A stretch of DNA of 64,000 nucleotides, taken from positions 1,736,001-1,800,000 of the forward strand of contig NZ_CP007445.1 in the NCBI RefSeq assembly GCF_000599985.1, in the 5' to 3' direction. Source of the DNA: Gilliamella apicola (GTDB lineage Bacteria; Pseudomonadota; Gammaproteobacteria; Enterobacterales; Orbaceae). Made by a program: the position numbers and the translations under genes. Shown here piece after piece: positions 56,759 through 64,000 of this stretch. The notes under the pieces are model-generated. The model was not told the DNA's origin. It searched no databases and was given only the letters and a program-made list of their open reading frames with translations. How positions within the stretch are numbered: position 1 is the stretch's first letter; every line of letters begins with the position of its first letter.

Positions 56759-56902
56759 AACTTACCTTCTTCATAGGAAATGATTTCTGCACTAATTAGA
56801 ATTGATTTTAACCATTCCTCTTCGTCGTTTTCTGCATCCCAATCTTGTATTGTAATCCCATCGATATTGGTTAGATTTAAAAATGCGAATCTTTTTTTTC
56901 AT
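56749..56902 (-). pseudogene. Small phage gene with an A8-run frameshift
   Basis: The ATG at 56902 is followed by eight A residues. Read straight, the frame is nonsense-like. With one A fewer it reads MKKRFAFLNLTNIDGITIQD, then DAENDEEEWLKSILISAEII to LWE and a TAA at 56749, overlapping the next start (ATGGGAATAA). Ribosomal or polymerase slippage at A8 could restore the 50-aa product. Its compact acidic sequence and operon fit suggest a real gene. Confidence 0.45.
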
Positions 56903-57086
56903 CAAAAATAGAATCGTAAACTTTTTTAATGGCGAAACTGAATGAGTTCATCCCGTTACTGTTTATTTCGACGTCAATTATAAATTCAGCTCTATAATTC
57001 CATACACCAAAAACCAATTTTATTTTTTGTTTTGCTCTATTGAAATTTGCTACATAATTTGGATCAAAGTTAATTAAATTAGTCAT
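56877..57086 (-). CDS. Small Mu-like operon protein, unknown function
   Basis: 69 aa from the ATG at 57086 (MTNLINFDPNYVANFNRAKQ). It is preferred over a TTG two codons upstream and has AAAGGAACTTG before it. Contains KLVFGVWNYRAEFIIDVEIN and ends FDEKKDSHF. No family recognised. It overlaps the genes on both sides, as is common in Mu early operons. Confidence 0.55.
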   Translation of the reverse strand: MTNLINFDPNYVANFNRAKQKIKLVFGVWNYRAEFIIDVEINSNGMNSFSFAIKKVYDSIFDEKKDSHF

Positions 57087-57222
57087 TTGCAAGTTCCTTT
57101 AGTTCGTCAATGATTCGGTCAGCTTCGCATTCAGATAATCCGCGTTCTTTGCAAATCGCTATAAAATTAGCAATATTGCTCAATATAAATTGATGCAAAA
57201 TATAAAAATCTTGTTGTAGCAT
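57079..57222 (-). CDS. 47-aa Mu-like operon protein
   Basis: A short frame missed by length cut-offs: MLQQDFYILHQFILSNIANF, then ERGLSECEADRIIDELKEL and AND. A strong AGGAGG lies 10 nt before the ATG. Its stop overlaps the next start. It begins directly after Gam, so translation is probably coupled. The helical composition looks genuine; function unknown. Confidence 0.6.
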   Translation of the reverse strand: MLQQDFYILHQFILSNIANFIAICKERGLSECEADRIIDELKELAND

Positions 57223-57224
57223 GA

Positions 57225-57746
57225 TTAATTAACCTCCTGTTCGAAAGGTACTATCGCAAAATCTTCAACATCCTTTTTTATTGTTATACCTGGTATATGT
57301 GCAACAATATTAGGCTCATTTAAAATTGCTTCTTTGTTGACCTCTTCTTTAGTGCGAACAAATCGATTAATACCCAGTTGTTTGAGTGTTTCTATCACAT
57401 TTTCAACGCTACGAATTATGCATGATGGAGGTCGATTGCGCCATTGAACTTCACCCGTAACCAAATTGGCTGTTTTAATTTTGCCATTGTTAGTTAATTC
57501 ATCACGATTTGCTTCGCACCATATTTGAATGCCTTTTTGTAGCTGCGTTGACTTCTGTTTTAATGTTTCAATGTTAGATGAAAAACTAGCAGTAATAATC
57601 GCAATTTGGTCATTCATTTCTGTTTCAAGTCGAATTAACTCACGTTGAATATCCCCAAGGCATTTGATTGCTTCTATAGCTTGTTCCTTGCTTTGAACAA
57701 CATAAACTGAAGCAGCAGCTTTTATACGTTTTTTTTGTTTTAACAT
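57225..57746 (-). CDS. gam: Host-nuclease inhibitor Gam (Mu-like)
   Basis: 173 aa. Matches the Mu Gam family: KRIKAAASVYVVQSKEQAIE at the N terminus, a long helical hairpin (LGDIQRELIRLETEMNDQIA), LQKGIQIWCEANRDELTNNG, then TGEVQWRNRPPSCIIRSVEN. Gam is a Ku-like dimer that binds linear DNA ends and protects phage DNA from RecBCD. The gene is intact and sits in the early operon between B and GemA. Confidence 0.93.
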   Translation of the reverse strand: MLKQKKRIKAAASVYVVQSKEQAIEAIKCLGDIQRELIRLETEMNDQIAIITASFSSNIETLKQKSTQLQKGIQIWCEANRDELTNNGKIKTANLVTGEVQWRNRPPSCIIRSVENVIETLKQLGINRFVRTKEEVNKEAILNEPNIVAHIPGITIKKDVEDFAIVPFEQEVN

Positions 57747-57758
57747 TCTTTGTTACTC

Positions 57759-57947
57759 CTAATGCAAACGACTTATATCACGCTCTTTCCATACAATTCG
57801 ACAACCATTTAATTCGAATTGACCGAACCTGTAATAGCCTTCATGTCTGTAATATGTTGCTTTACCAGTGGCTATAAACTTAGTGCATTTAGGGTGGTGT
57901 TCAATTTCAATTGTAGGTTTTGATAGCAAGTCTATGATAAAAACCAA
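57759..57947 (-). CDS. Small Mu-like operon protein
   Basis: 62 aa; no ATG in frame. The start is a TTG with GAGGAATTAACTG upstream. Sequence includes KPTIEIEHHPKCTKFIATGK, then YYRHEGYYRFGQFELNGCRI and VWKERDISRLH. Not recognised. An overlapping 41-codon frame (57907-58032, MGNNQVINNAINAVNKAVYI) occupies the upstream gap and may be another tiny gene, but its SD is weak. Confidence 0.5.
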   Translation of the reverse strand: MVFIIDLLSKPTIEIEHHPKCTKFIATGKATYYRHEGYYRFGQFELNGCRIVWKERDISRLH

Positions 57948-58021
57948 CGACAGTTAATTCCTCATTTTCTAGTATGTAGACTGCTTTGTTGACAGCATTT
58001 ATTGCATTATTGATTACTTGA

Positions 58022-58390
58022 TTATTTCCCATTTTCATCACTCACAATTAGAATATTCATCTCTTCAGGTTCAAACTCAATTGAGTCATAATTAACAATT
58101 CGAATACCGCATGAACCATCCATTACAGGGTATCCATCAATTTCAGATAATTTTTGAATTAGATGATTTACTCCATAATCTTCAGTTACTACCAGTCTTA
58201 ACGCCTCACTAGTAATTCTTTTTAAAACTGCTTCGGTGATATCACCTTTTGCTAGCCTTAACATTTCTTCGCTATCACTCCAAAAATTATTTATTAAATG
58301 TAATAATTTATTGGTCTTTTCTGAGTGTTCAATTTCAATGTGTATCTCAGAAATACCGTTCCATTCAACACTATAAATTGTTTTTTTCAT
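58022..58390 (-). CDS. DUF2528-like phage protein
   Basis: 122 aa: MKKTIYSVEWNGISEIHIEI, then NNFWSDSEEMLRLAKGDITE and IQKLSEIDGYPVMDGSCGIR. This pattern matches the DUF2528 proteins of Mu-like prophages, whose function is unknown. Its ATG overlaps the stop of the B gene (TGATG), so it is translationally coupled. Acidic and soluble. Confidence 0.7.
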   Translation of the reverse strand: MKKTIYSVEWNGISEIHIEIEHSEKTNKLLHLINNFWSDSEEMLRLAKGDITEAVLKRITSEALRLVVTEDYGVNHLIQKLSEIDGYPVMDGSCGIRIVNYDSIEFEPEEMNILIVSDENGK

Positions 58391-59619
58391 CACATATCAC
58401 CACGTTCCTTAATGCACTCAATGATTATTTCACCTGTCACGGTTGGTGACCCAATTCGTGCAGCTAGATTTAATGCATTTGAAACTAAATTATTAACTGC
58501 CAACGGATAACATAATGAACGCACTTGCTTTTCACCTCTGCGATTTGATGCCACTCGTAGGCGTTTGATGATTTCATTAAATGCTGATGCGTCAAATAAT
58601 GCTGTATAGTCCATATCAACACGTGCAAATTTATGCTTGATATACTCTTCGACTTTGAAATCTAACGGTTTAATATTTACCACTTCACAACGTTGCACAA
58701 CTTCACGAACTTCAGGGTTATACTCTGATAGTTTGGTTTGTAACTCCGTTTGTCCAATTAGGATAATTGACAGTAATTTTTTAAAACCCTCTTGGAGTTC
58801 ATAAAATCTTTTTAGATGTTTCAATGTTGGAATTGGCAATCCGTGCGCCTCTTCAATTATCAGCAGATGTTTACGACCTGATAATGCACTGTTCTTGAGT
58901 AATTCATGCATTTGACGAGCACGTGCTTCAGCACTTCGGCGTGGCTTGGCTTGCGGGTTAATAGAGCTAATAATCGCACTACTAATATCCATACTTTTTA
59001 GCGACTTACCTTTAACTTCATTGTCCTCTAAACCTAGTACGTATGGTTCAATAACCGTTATGGGTTCATGATTGATATTAATGAAATCAATCAGATCGTG
59101 ACGCAATGTTGATTTACCACTACCACTTTCACCAATAACAGCTAACATACCGCCGTGCTGAGCGGTTTGACGCATCGCTGCACGGACGTAGCGAATATCG
59201 TCAGATAGATAAACGTCCGCATCTTGTGTCATTTCATCAGTGAATGGGTCGCGCGGAATGCGAAAATGAGCACGTGCATCTCGATTTATTGTTTGTTTTC
59301 GTAGTAACATATATGCTGACTCCTTTGTTAATTTCTCATTTGAGTCAACTGGCGCGGACTCATCCGCCAAGACGTTTTCTGCGCCAGTTTCTTCTTCAAA
59401 AATATTTAGCAAATAATCGTTATTTAAACCTAATTTAATTAGTGCTTTTCCAATTTTCTGCTCTAACTCATCACGTTCAATTGAGCGTGGCCAAATATTG
59501 CGATTAACAATTAAATTAATAACTGCCTGACTAATGCAATTTCCTCTAAATTCAATATGCTTGGCTAATTGCGCTTGCTTAATATTGAATTGCTTCATTA
59601 CATTTTTTAATTTCAACAT
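58390..59619 (-). CDS. MuB-like transposition target-DNA-binding ATPase
   Basis: 409 aa. An N-terminal helix-turn-helix (MKQFNIKQAQLAKHIEFRGN) is followed by an AAA+ domain with Walker A GESGSGKST (163-171), Walker B LLIIEEAHGLP and a sensor-like IILIGQTELQTKL. MuB coats target DNA and delivers it to the MuA transpososome. It begins at the stop of the transposase gene. It is intact, although its partner transposase is frameshifted. Confidence 0.92.
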   Translation of the reverse strand: MLKLKNVMKQFNIKQAQLAKHIEFRGNCISQAVINLIVNRNIWPRSIERDELEQKIGKALIKLGLNNDYLLNIFEEETGAENVLADESAPVDSNEKLTKESAYMLLRKQTINRDARAHFRIPRDPFTDEMTQDADVYLSDDIRYVRAAMRQTAQHGGMLAVIGESGSGKSTLRHDLIDFININHEPITVIEPYVLGLEDNEVKGKSLKSMDISSAIISSINPQAKPRRSAEARARQMHELLKNSALSGRKHLLIIEEAHGLPIPTLKHLKRFYELQEGFKKLLSIILIGQTELQTKLSEYNPEVREVVQRCEVVNIKPLDFKVEEYIKHKFARVDMDYTALFDASAFNEIIKRLRVASNRRGEKQVRSLCYPLAVNNLVSNALNLAARIGSPTVTGEIIIECIKERGDM

Positions 59620-61399
59620 TATTTAACACTCCTGAATATTCCTGTTGTACCATCACCTACAGCAATAGGTGTTTTGAATGTATGAATTAACGAATCCAAT
59701 GAGTCTTCTGGCACACCATCTTTGTAACGTGCTGATAACAATTTGTTTTCATCTGTTGTTAATTTGCGACCAATTTCACTAGTAATTCGCATCAAAGCAG
59801 CAGTTAGTGTTAATATTGGAATTGATGGTTTTAAATGTTCCGGTGTATCAATCTCTTTGCCTTTTTGTTCAAAATATGCAGGGTGATTAATGTTATCCAG
59901 ATAACTAAGTGTGTTTAGTTTGCCTTTAAATGGCGCAACTGATTTTTGTTTAGCTTTTTTGATTTCATCCGCAGTCATATCAGGATACGCAACTTGATCT
60001 AGTTCTATTGCTGCATGTTCTATTTCGGTATTACCTTTTGATTTATATTCTTCACCTATAACTGGTGCATCTAAATACTGCCCGAACTGATCATAGTTGC
60101 GGTCGGGTTCAACACGATAAATCAGTGCTTCGCCATCATAGCGTGGCACCTCAATTTGAATAGCACAATCACCATACACTAAAGAACGGACGGTAACTTT
60201 ATCTTTAACAGCTACACCATCTAGGCCTTTTAAACTATATATTAAAGAGTTTTCAGCTTGCGGGTGTTTAAAGCTGATAGTCAAATCAGAATTAACTTGA
60301 CGTTCTTGTTCTCGACTGGCCATCAGCGCTTTACAGACCTCTACAGCAGGCAATATTCTTAATTGCTCAGCAGAGATATGTTGCCACAAGGTTTGGCGTG
60401 ATGCTGGTTCTGATAACCCAGTTCTATGTAATCTTGTATCTTGCCCTGGTAACATGTTTGAGTTATATGCTTCAGCCCACTTTATTGCTGCATCATTTAA
60501 TTCATCAATACTATTAACTGGTTGGAACTTTAGACGGCTTTCAAACTGCGTTTCGATAATGTTGTTAGCATTTTCAACGCCACCTTTTGCCCGTGCATTT
60601 CCTGCTTCATGTTCTAAATATTTTACTTCTAAATGATCTAATAGGTTTTTAATAGCTGATGCAGTATTTGCAGAACCTTTGTCCCAATAAAGTAATTTAG
60701 GCACTCCATGGAATAACCTCCCATCTCGTTTACTCCATGCGAACATTAAAAACTGGAATAATGAATGCTGATTTTCGCCTGCAGCTTCGACATACCACGG
60801 AATAATGACACCTGATGCTCGATCATACAGCGTATAGCGCCATACCTATATTTAACTTTTGCATAGTTTTCCAACTTGTTTTTATAAAAATCGCGGTCAC
60901 GCATGATATGTTGTTTATTTTTCATGTAATAAATTAGGCATAGAGATGGATCTACTTCGTGTACATGATTGGGATGTAATGTTCGTAATGACCGGACGGG
61001 ATTTGCCACTTGTTGTGCTTTTACATTCATTTTGCGAACGCGTAATAATCTTGCAAAATGATTAGTACTTACACTAATTTCATAACCATTTTGTTTTGCG
61101 ATACTTGTTGCGGTGGTAGTAAACATAGTTTGTTTACCATTATCACGCACTGATTCTTTACATATTGCCCCAACAACATTTAAAGAAACATCAGAAACAC
61201 TTGTATCACCTTTATCAGATCTACATTTTCGATCACTTGACCAACCGCAAAATTCTTTTAATTGTCGATAAATGGTTTGCTTAGAAACACTTAAAAATTC
61301 TTTAGCTTCATTCATAATAGTGCTTCTTGAACCAAACTCTGTCTTATCTAGCTTAATTGCTAATTCATTTAAATAGTTGCGAATATTAGGTGATACCAT
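59619..61399 (-). pseudogene. MuA-like DDE transposase disrupted by one frameshift
   Basis: The N-terminal part (61399-60746) starts MVSPNIRNYLNELAIKLDKT and carries the first catalytic Asp in HEVDPSLCLIYYM. Near 60842 it leaves frame after VKYRYG. In the next frame RYTLYDRASGVIIPWYVEAA continues straight into the C-terminal part (from 60746, MFAWSKRDGR). That part has the second Asp (LLYWDKGSANT) and Glu (GGVENANNIIETQFESRL), then the MuB-contact region. Adding one base (TAT TGG CGC) restores the frame, giving about 590 aa. No slippery heptamer is present, so this looks like a mutation that inactivates transposition. Confidence 0.88.
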
Positions 61400-61423
61400 T
61401 TTTAATTCCTTTGATATGAAATA

Positions 61424-62425
61424 TCATTTATATAAATCTTGGACATTCTCATTTACTAAAGATTCTTGTCGTTGTTGGGCTTCCATAATATCGCTGTCAA
61501 ATTTGTTCCAAAGTTCACGATGCACATAACGAGCTTGATCTAAAGTTAATACGGCCGAACCATTTAACGTTAATAATGCTATTTGCATTGATTCGGGTAA
61601 TGAATATGGTTTTTCAGGATCGTAATCAGGGTCATTTTCCATTATATCGAGCATTAATTTATACATTATGTCTACATACTGCCTTTGTTCTTCAAATAGC
61701 TTATCTATGCGTGATTGGGTTTCTGCTATTTGTTTTTTAAACGGCTCTAAACGCTCATCAAGTGGCACGGTTTTCATTTCAAATTGAGCTAATTTTATCG
61801 CTAGCTCTTCTTTTTCTTTAGCTACATCAGCATTACGTTTGCTAAGCGCCTTGTAGTCAGCTTGTAAATTGCTGTTTTCTTTTTTGAGCAAATCTTTTTC
61901 TTTATTGTTTTTGGAAATAAATTCTTCTGCTAGTTCAACTAACGATTCTTTATCACCAGCTTTCGCTACTTCAATCAGTGCCGTTTTTTGGTCTTCCGGT
62001 AATTTACGATATTGGCGTAATTCACGATAACCGATACCCATACGAGAAATGGATTCAAGGGCTTCTTCTCCAAGTGAATGTAAATTTGCTATCGCTTCAT
62101 TTGCATGTTGTGGAGTCCAACCTAGCAACTTGCAAAAACCTTCCTATGTATTTTTTGAAGACGAATCTTCACTTTTATTATTTGTAATATATTGATATAG
62201 CTTATTTTCTTTTACATAAGATAATTTAGCAATGAAGACAGTATTCATAAATTTAGCAAACGCATCAGCCATCTGGGATTGGCCTAACAATTGATTAACT
62301 AGGTCACGTTCTTCATTATATTCACTTTGAATAGAAGTAAAGTTGTTCATTGCATCATTAATCCTTTGCTCATCAATTGCTGGTAGTTCAATTGCTTCTT
62401 TAGTTGAATTTGCTACTCTTGCCAT
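61424..62425 (-). pseudogene. Mu-like early gene split by an in-frame amber codon
   Basis: The first part (62425-62144) runs MARVANSTKEAIELPAIDEQ to SEDSSSKNT and stops at TAG. The same frame goes on EGFCKLLGWTPQHANEAIAN, then GIGYRELRQYRKLPEDQKTA, a coiled coil, and ends at 61424. Mu/BcepMu-type phages have one protein here with a TWEEFC-like segment. The Trp codon TGG has become TAG (TWEGFC to T-stop-EGFC). The whole frame is 333 codons. Downstream re-initiation at the TTG at 62128 is conceivable. Confidence 0.75.
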
Positions 62426-62436
62426 TTTGGTTATCC

Positions 62437-62742
62437 TTATCTTGCACCAGCCATAATACGCTGGGTGATCTCTGTTATTTGGTCTTGCATTTTATTGATA
62501 TGAATTGCATGAGCTTGGGCTATTTGCAACATTTGCACACTATGAGCAAACAGTCCGTTATCAAGCTTAATAACTAACCCTTCTTCGATTAGTGTTTGTA
62601 ACGATCGTGTAACATTTACTGGTGATTCATTTATCATTTTTGCAATATCACCATTTGATAAGCCTGTCAAAGTATAGCCTTTCAATGCTTTTAGCACCTT
62701 TAAGATTCGTGTACCAGAAGTAGAAATTTGTGATTTATGCAT
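62437..62742 (-). CDS. Winged-helix regulator of the Mu-like early operon
   Basis: 101 aa: SGTRILKVLKALKGYTLTGL, then SNGDIAKMINESPVNVTRSL and QTLIEEGLVIKLDNGLFAHS, an IclR-type winged helix, followed by a C-terminal helix (IHINKMQDQITEITQRIM). Such proteins occur early in Mu/BcepMu-like genomes and probably regulate early transcription. It starts 45 bp after the gene upstream and is intact. Confidence 0.75.
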   Translation of the reverse strand: MHKSQISTSGTRILKVLKALKGYTLTGLSNGDIAKMINESPVNVTRSLQTLIEEGLVIKLDNGLFAHSVQMLQIAQAHAIHINKMQDQITEITQRIMAGAR

Positions 62743-62787
62743 GTTTTTCTGCCTTTTGCTGTATATGAAAAACTGTTACAATCAGTG

Positions 62788-62979
62788 TTAGCAGGCTTGT
62801 TTTAAGCCGAGTTTTACTGCTATATCGTGTGTTTTACCACGATGAGCGCGGCTTAAACCATTTAGAACGTTATAAACAACAACTGGGTGGTAACCATTCT
62901 CAATCGCCCAAGATTTGATGGTTTTACCTCTTTGTTGAAATTGTTGTTTAACTTGTTCGGGAGTGAGGACGTTTGGCAT
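62788..62979 (-). CDS. BcepMu gp16-like DNA-binding protein
   Basis: 63 aa: MPNVLTPEQVKQQFQQRGKT, then KSWAIENGYHPVVVYNVLNG and SRAHRGKTHDIAVKLGLKQ. The layout matches the BcepMu gp16 family, a small helix-turn-helix protein at the head of the early operon, in the place of Ner. AAAGGAGATAAAA lies before the ATG. It is the first phage gene; no repressor is found on the other side. Confidence 0.8.
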   Translation of the reverse strand: MPNVLTPEQVKQQFQQRGKTIKSWAIENGYHPVVVYNVLNGLSRAHRGKTHDIAVKLGLKQAC

Positions 62980-63010
62980 TTTTATCTCCTTTGATATAAG
63001 TTATTAATAA

Positions 63011-63385
63011 CTAATTTATAATTTATATGATATATTTAGTGTTTTTTGGCTAGTTGGTTGTGATTTTCATCCAGAATATGAGGAAAAAATAAAAAATTAT
63101 ATGATGGGTAAACTGAAAGATCCTGATAGTGCACAATATAAATTTAAAGGCTATATGCAAGGAAAAATAGATGGTCACGATGCAACTATTTATGTTGTAT
63201 TTATTAATGCTAAAAATGGATTTGGTGCGTTTACTGGTTATCAAGAATATGAATTTGCAATCTACAATAATCCATCTGAAATAAGTGGATTTCTTTTATC
63301 CCAAGGTGGAGTTGAAGAAGTTAGCCATTTAACAAACACAGATAGGTTTGAAGTTATTGAGAAAATGAAGATTATTGATGGTTAA
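63011..63385 (+). pseudogene. Small lipoprotein gene lacking a proper start
   Basis: The frame opens after a TAA at 63008 and reads YDIFSVFWLVGCDFHPEYEE, containing a lipobox-like LVGC. It continues IKNYMMGKLKDPDSAQYKFK and FINAKNGFGAFTGYQEYEFA to a stop at 63385. No ATG, GTG or TTG precedes the lipobox; an ATG at 63101 would give a 94-aa cytoplasmic piece. The signal peptide start was probably lost where the Mu-like segment joined this gene. Confidence 0.5.
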
Positions 63386-63415
63386 TATTGAATATTTAAA
63401 TAAATAGGGTTGAGT

Positions 63416-63730
63416 ATGAATAAATTAAATTTACTAATTTTATGTTTAGCTTTAGGTTTAACTGGCTGTGCTACTGTTACCGATATGCACGCTACTGGAG
63501 GCAGTAAGTCAGATGGTATAGTTGAAATGTCTTATGAATATCAACCAATGCAACGAGTTAATATTGATAAAGACAAAGCATTACAATCTGCAATAAAAAG
63601 ATGTCAATCGTGGGGGTATCAAACAGCAGAAGCATTTGATGCAGGTCAACGCTCTTGTGTTTGGGGTGATTTTTTAGGATGTAATCAGTTTAAAGTTACT
63701 TATCAGTATCAGTGTTTGGCAGAAAATTAG
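63416..63730 (+). CDS. YecR-like lipoprotein
   Basis: 104 aa from the ATG at 63416, with AGGG upstream. MNKLNLLILCLALGLTGC is a lipoprotein signal peptide with Cys18. The mature part, ATVTDMHATGGSKSDGIVEM, then SYEYQPM, RCQSWGYQTAEAFDAG and VTYQYQC, follows the YecR family. That family occurs both near flagellar genes and in prophages; its function is unknown. It is outer-membrane or periplasm anchored. Confidence 0.8.
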   Translation: MNKLNLLILCLALGLTGCATVTDMHATGGSKSDGIVEMSYEYQPMQRVNIDKDKALQSAIKRCQSWGYQTAEAFDAGQRSCVWGDFLGCNQFKVTYQYQCLAEN

Positions 63731-63805
63731 ACAGAGGTAATATGGAAAGAAACATCTTTACAACAGAATATAAAATAAAATTTAGTTAAACTAGAGGAAA
63801 TGGGA

Positions 63806-64000
63806 ATGGCATACACAATTCAAACTGGTATTATCCACCAAATAAAAAAAGAACAAAATACAAAGGGTTCAGCTGCAACGTTACAACTACAAGAAGCATT
63901 GCATTCAAATAATGAGCATTTAAAAAATTTTGTTGAATACGCAGAACAACAGCTACAAAAATCAGGACGCAATAGTTCTATTAGTGGTGGTTTTGGTATT
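63806..64000 (+). CDS. Start of a putative NdpA/YejK-type nucleoid-associated protein (partial)
   Basis: 65 codons are visible, running off the window. MAYTIQTGIIHQIKKEQNTK, then LQLQEALHSNNEHLKNFVEY. The IIHQ-KKEQ start resembles NdpA-like nucleoid-associated proteins, which begin with a similar strand and helix. The ATG at 63806 is chosen because AGAGGAA ends 6 nt upstream; another ATG at 63800 overlaps that SD. The assignment is tentative because most of the gene is outside. Confidence 0.5.
   Translation, partial: MAYTIQTGIIHQIKKEQNTKGSAATLQLQEALHSNNEHLKNFVEYAEQQLQKSGRNSSISGGFGI

Noticed and set aside
57907..58032. 41-codon ORF between the DUF2528-like and small phage genes
   Set aside because: SD is weak and it overlaps both neighbours; mentioned in the neighbour entry but not called.
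60746..61399. Treating the two transposase halves as two separate genes
   Set aside because: The catalytic triad is divided between them and the sequence is continuous in adjacent frames, so one frameshifted gene is the better description.

Overview
The window is AT-rich DNA from a gammaproteobacterium. The housekeeping genes (cysK, dnaX-ybaB, ruvAB, yfbV-priC, ackA-pta, guaA, recQ) are close to their enterobacterial versions, but the base composition is much richer in A+T. This combination, with a polymorphic-toxin and type VI secretion flavour, fits Orbaceae (Gilliamella, Frischella, Orbus). That placement is an inference from sequence style, not a database match.

Layout. (1) 1-15612, minus strand: a giant non-ribosomal peptide synthetase (NRPS, 4960 aa) with four modules, C-A-T / C-A-T-E / C-A-T / C-A-T-TE, followed by a hairpin and an Sfp-type phosphopantetheinyl transferase that runs off the window. 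The predicted product is an N-acylated or free tetrapeptide X1-(D)X2-X3-Ser. (2) 16300-21205: an accessory patch with an apparently exported low-molecular-weight phosphatase, a pentapeptide-repeat protein, decayed IS3 remnants and one intact IS3-family element. (3) 21286-25228: a two-gene module, methyltransferase-like protein plus P-loop ATPase with zinc ribbon and winged helix, lying downstream of guaA. It looks like an undescribed defence-type system. (4) 25590-44681: core genome (guaA, pta, ackA, yfbV, priC, cysK, ruvBA, ybaB, dnaX, an M20 peptidase with a transporter, recQ). Within it sit an orphan HlyC-like acyltransferase lacking both catalytic residues and two orphan immunity-type genes. 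(5) 44976-45052: tRNA-Val(GAC). (6) 45053-54902: a decaying lambdoid-type prophage zone with terminase, lysis, DUF2513, GIY-YIG, RHH regulator and lipoprotein genes, together with a PAAR/type VI effector. (7) 55285-62979: the early region only of a Mu-like phage (Mor, GemA, Gam, B, A and regulators), with no visible morphogenesis genes or repressor. (8) 63011-64000: two small lipoproteins and the start of a putative nucleoid-associated protein gene.

How the genes work together. The phosphopantetheinyl transferase would prime the four carrier domains of the NRPS. AckA and Pta interconvert acetate, acetyl phosphate and acetyl-CoA. RuvA and RuvB form the Holliday-junction motor, and a LexA-box candidate sits upstream of ruvA. 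The dnaX gene keeps the programmed frameshift signal that makes gamma as well as tau.

The most striking pattern is in the phage zones. At least three genes are broken by a single in-frame stop after which the frame stays protein-like (50186, 51158, 62144). At least five others carry single frameshifts (MuA, GIY-YIG, terminase, Rz, a two-TM gene). This points to recent inactivation rather than old decay. All functional statements rest on reading motifs by eye; no database search was run.
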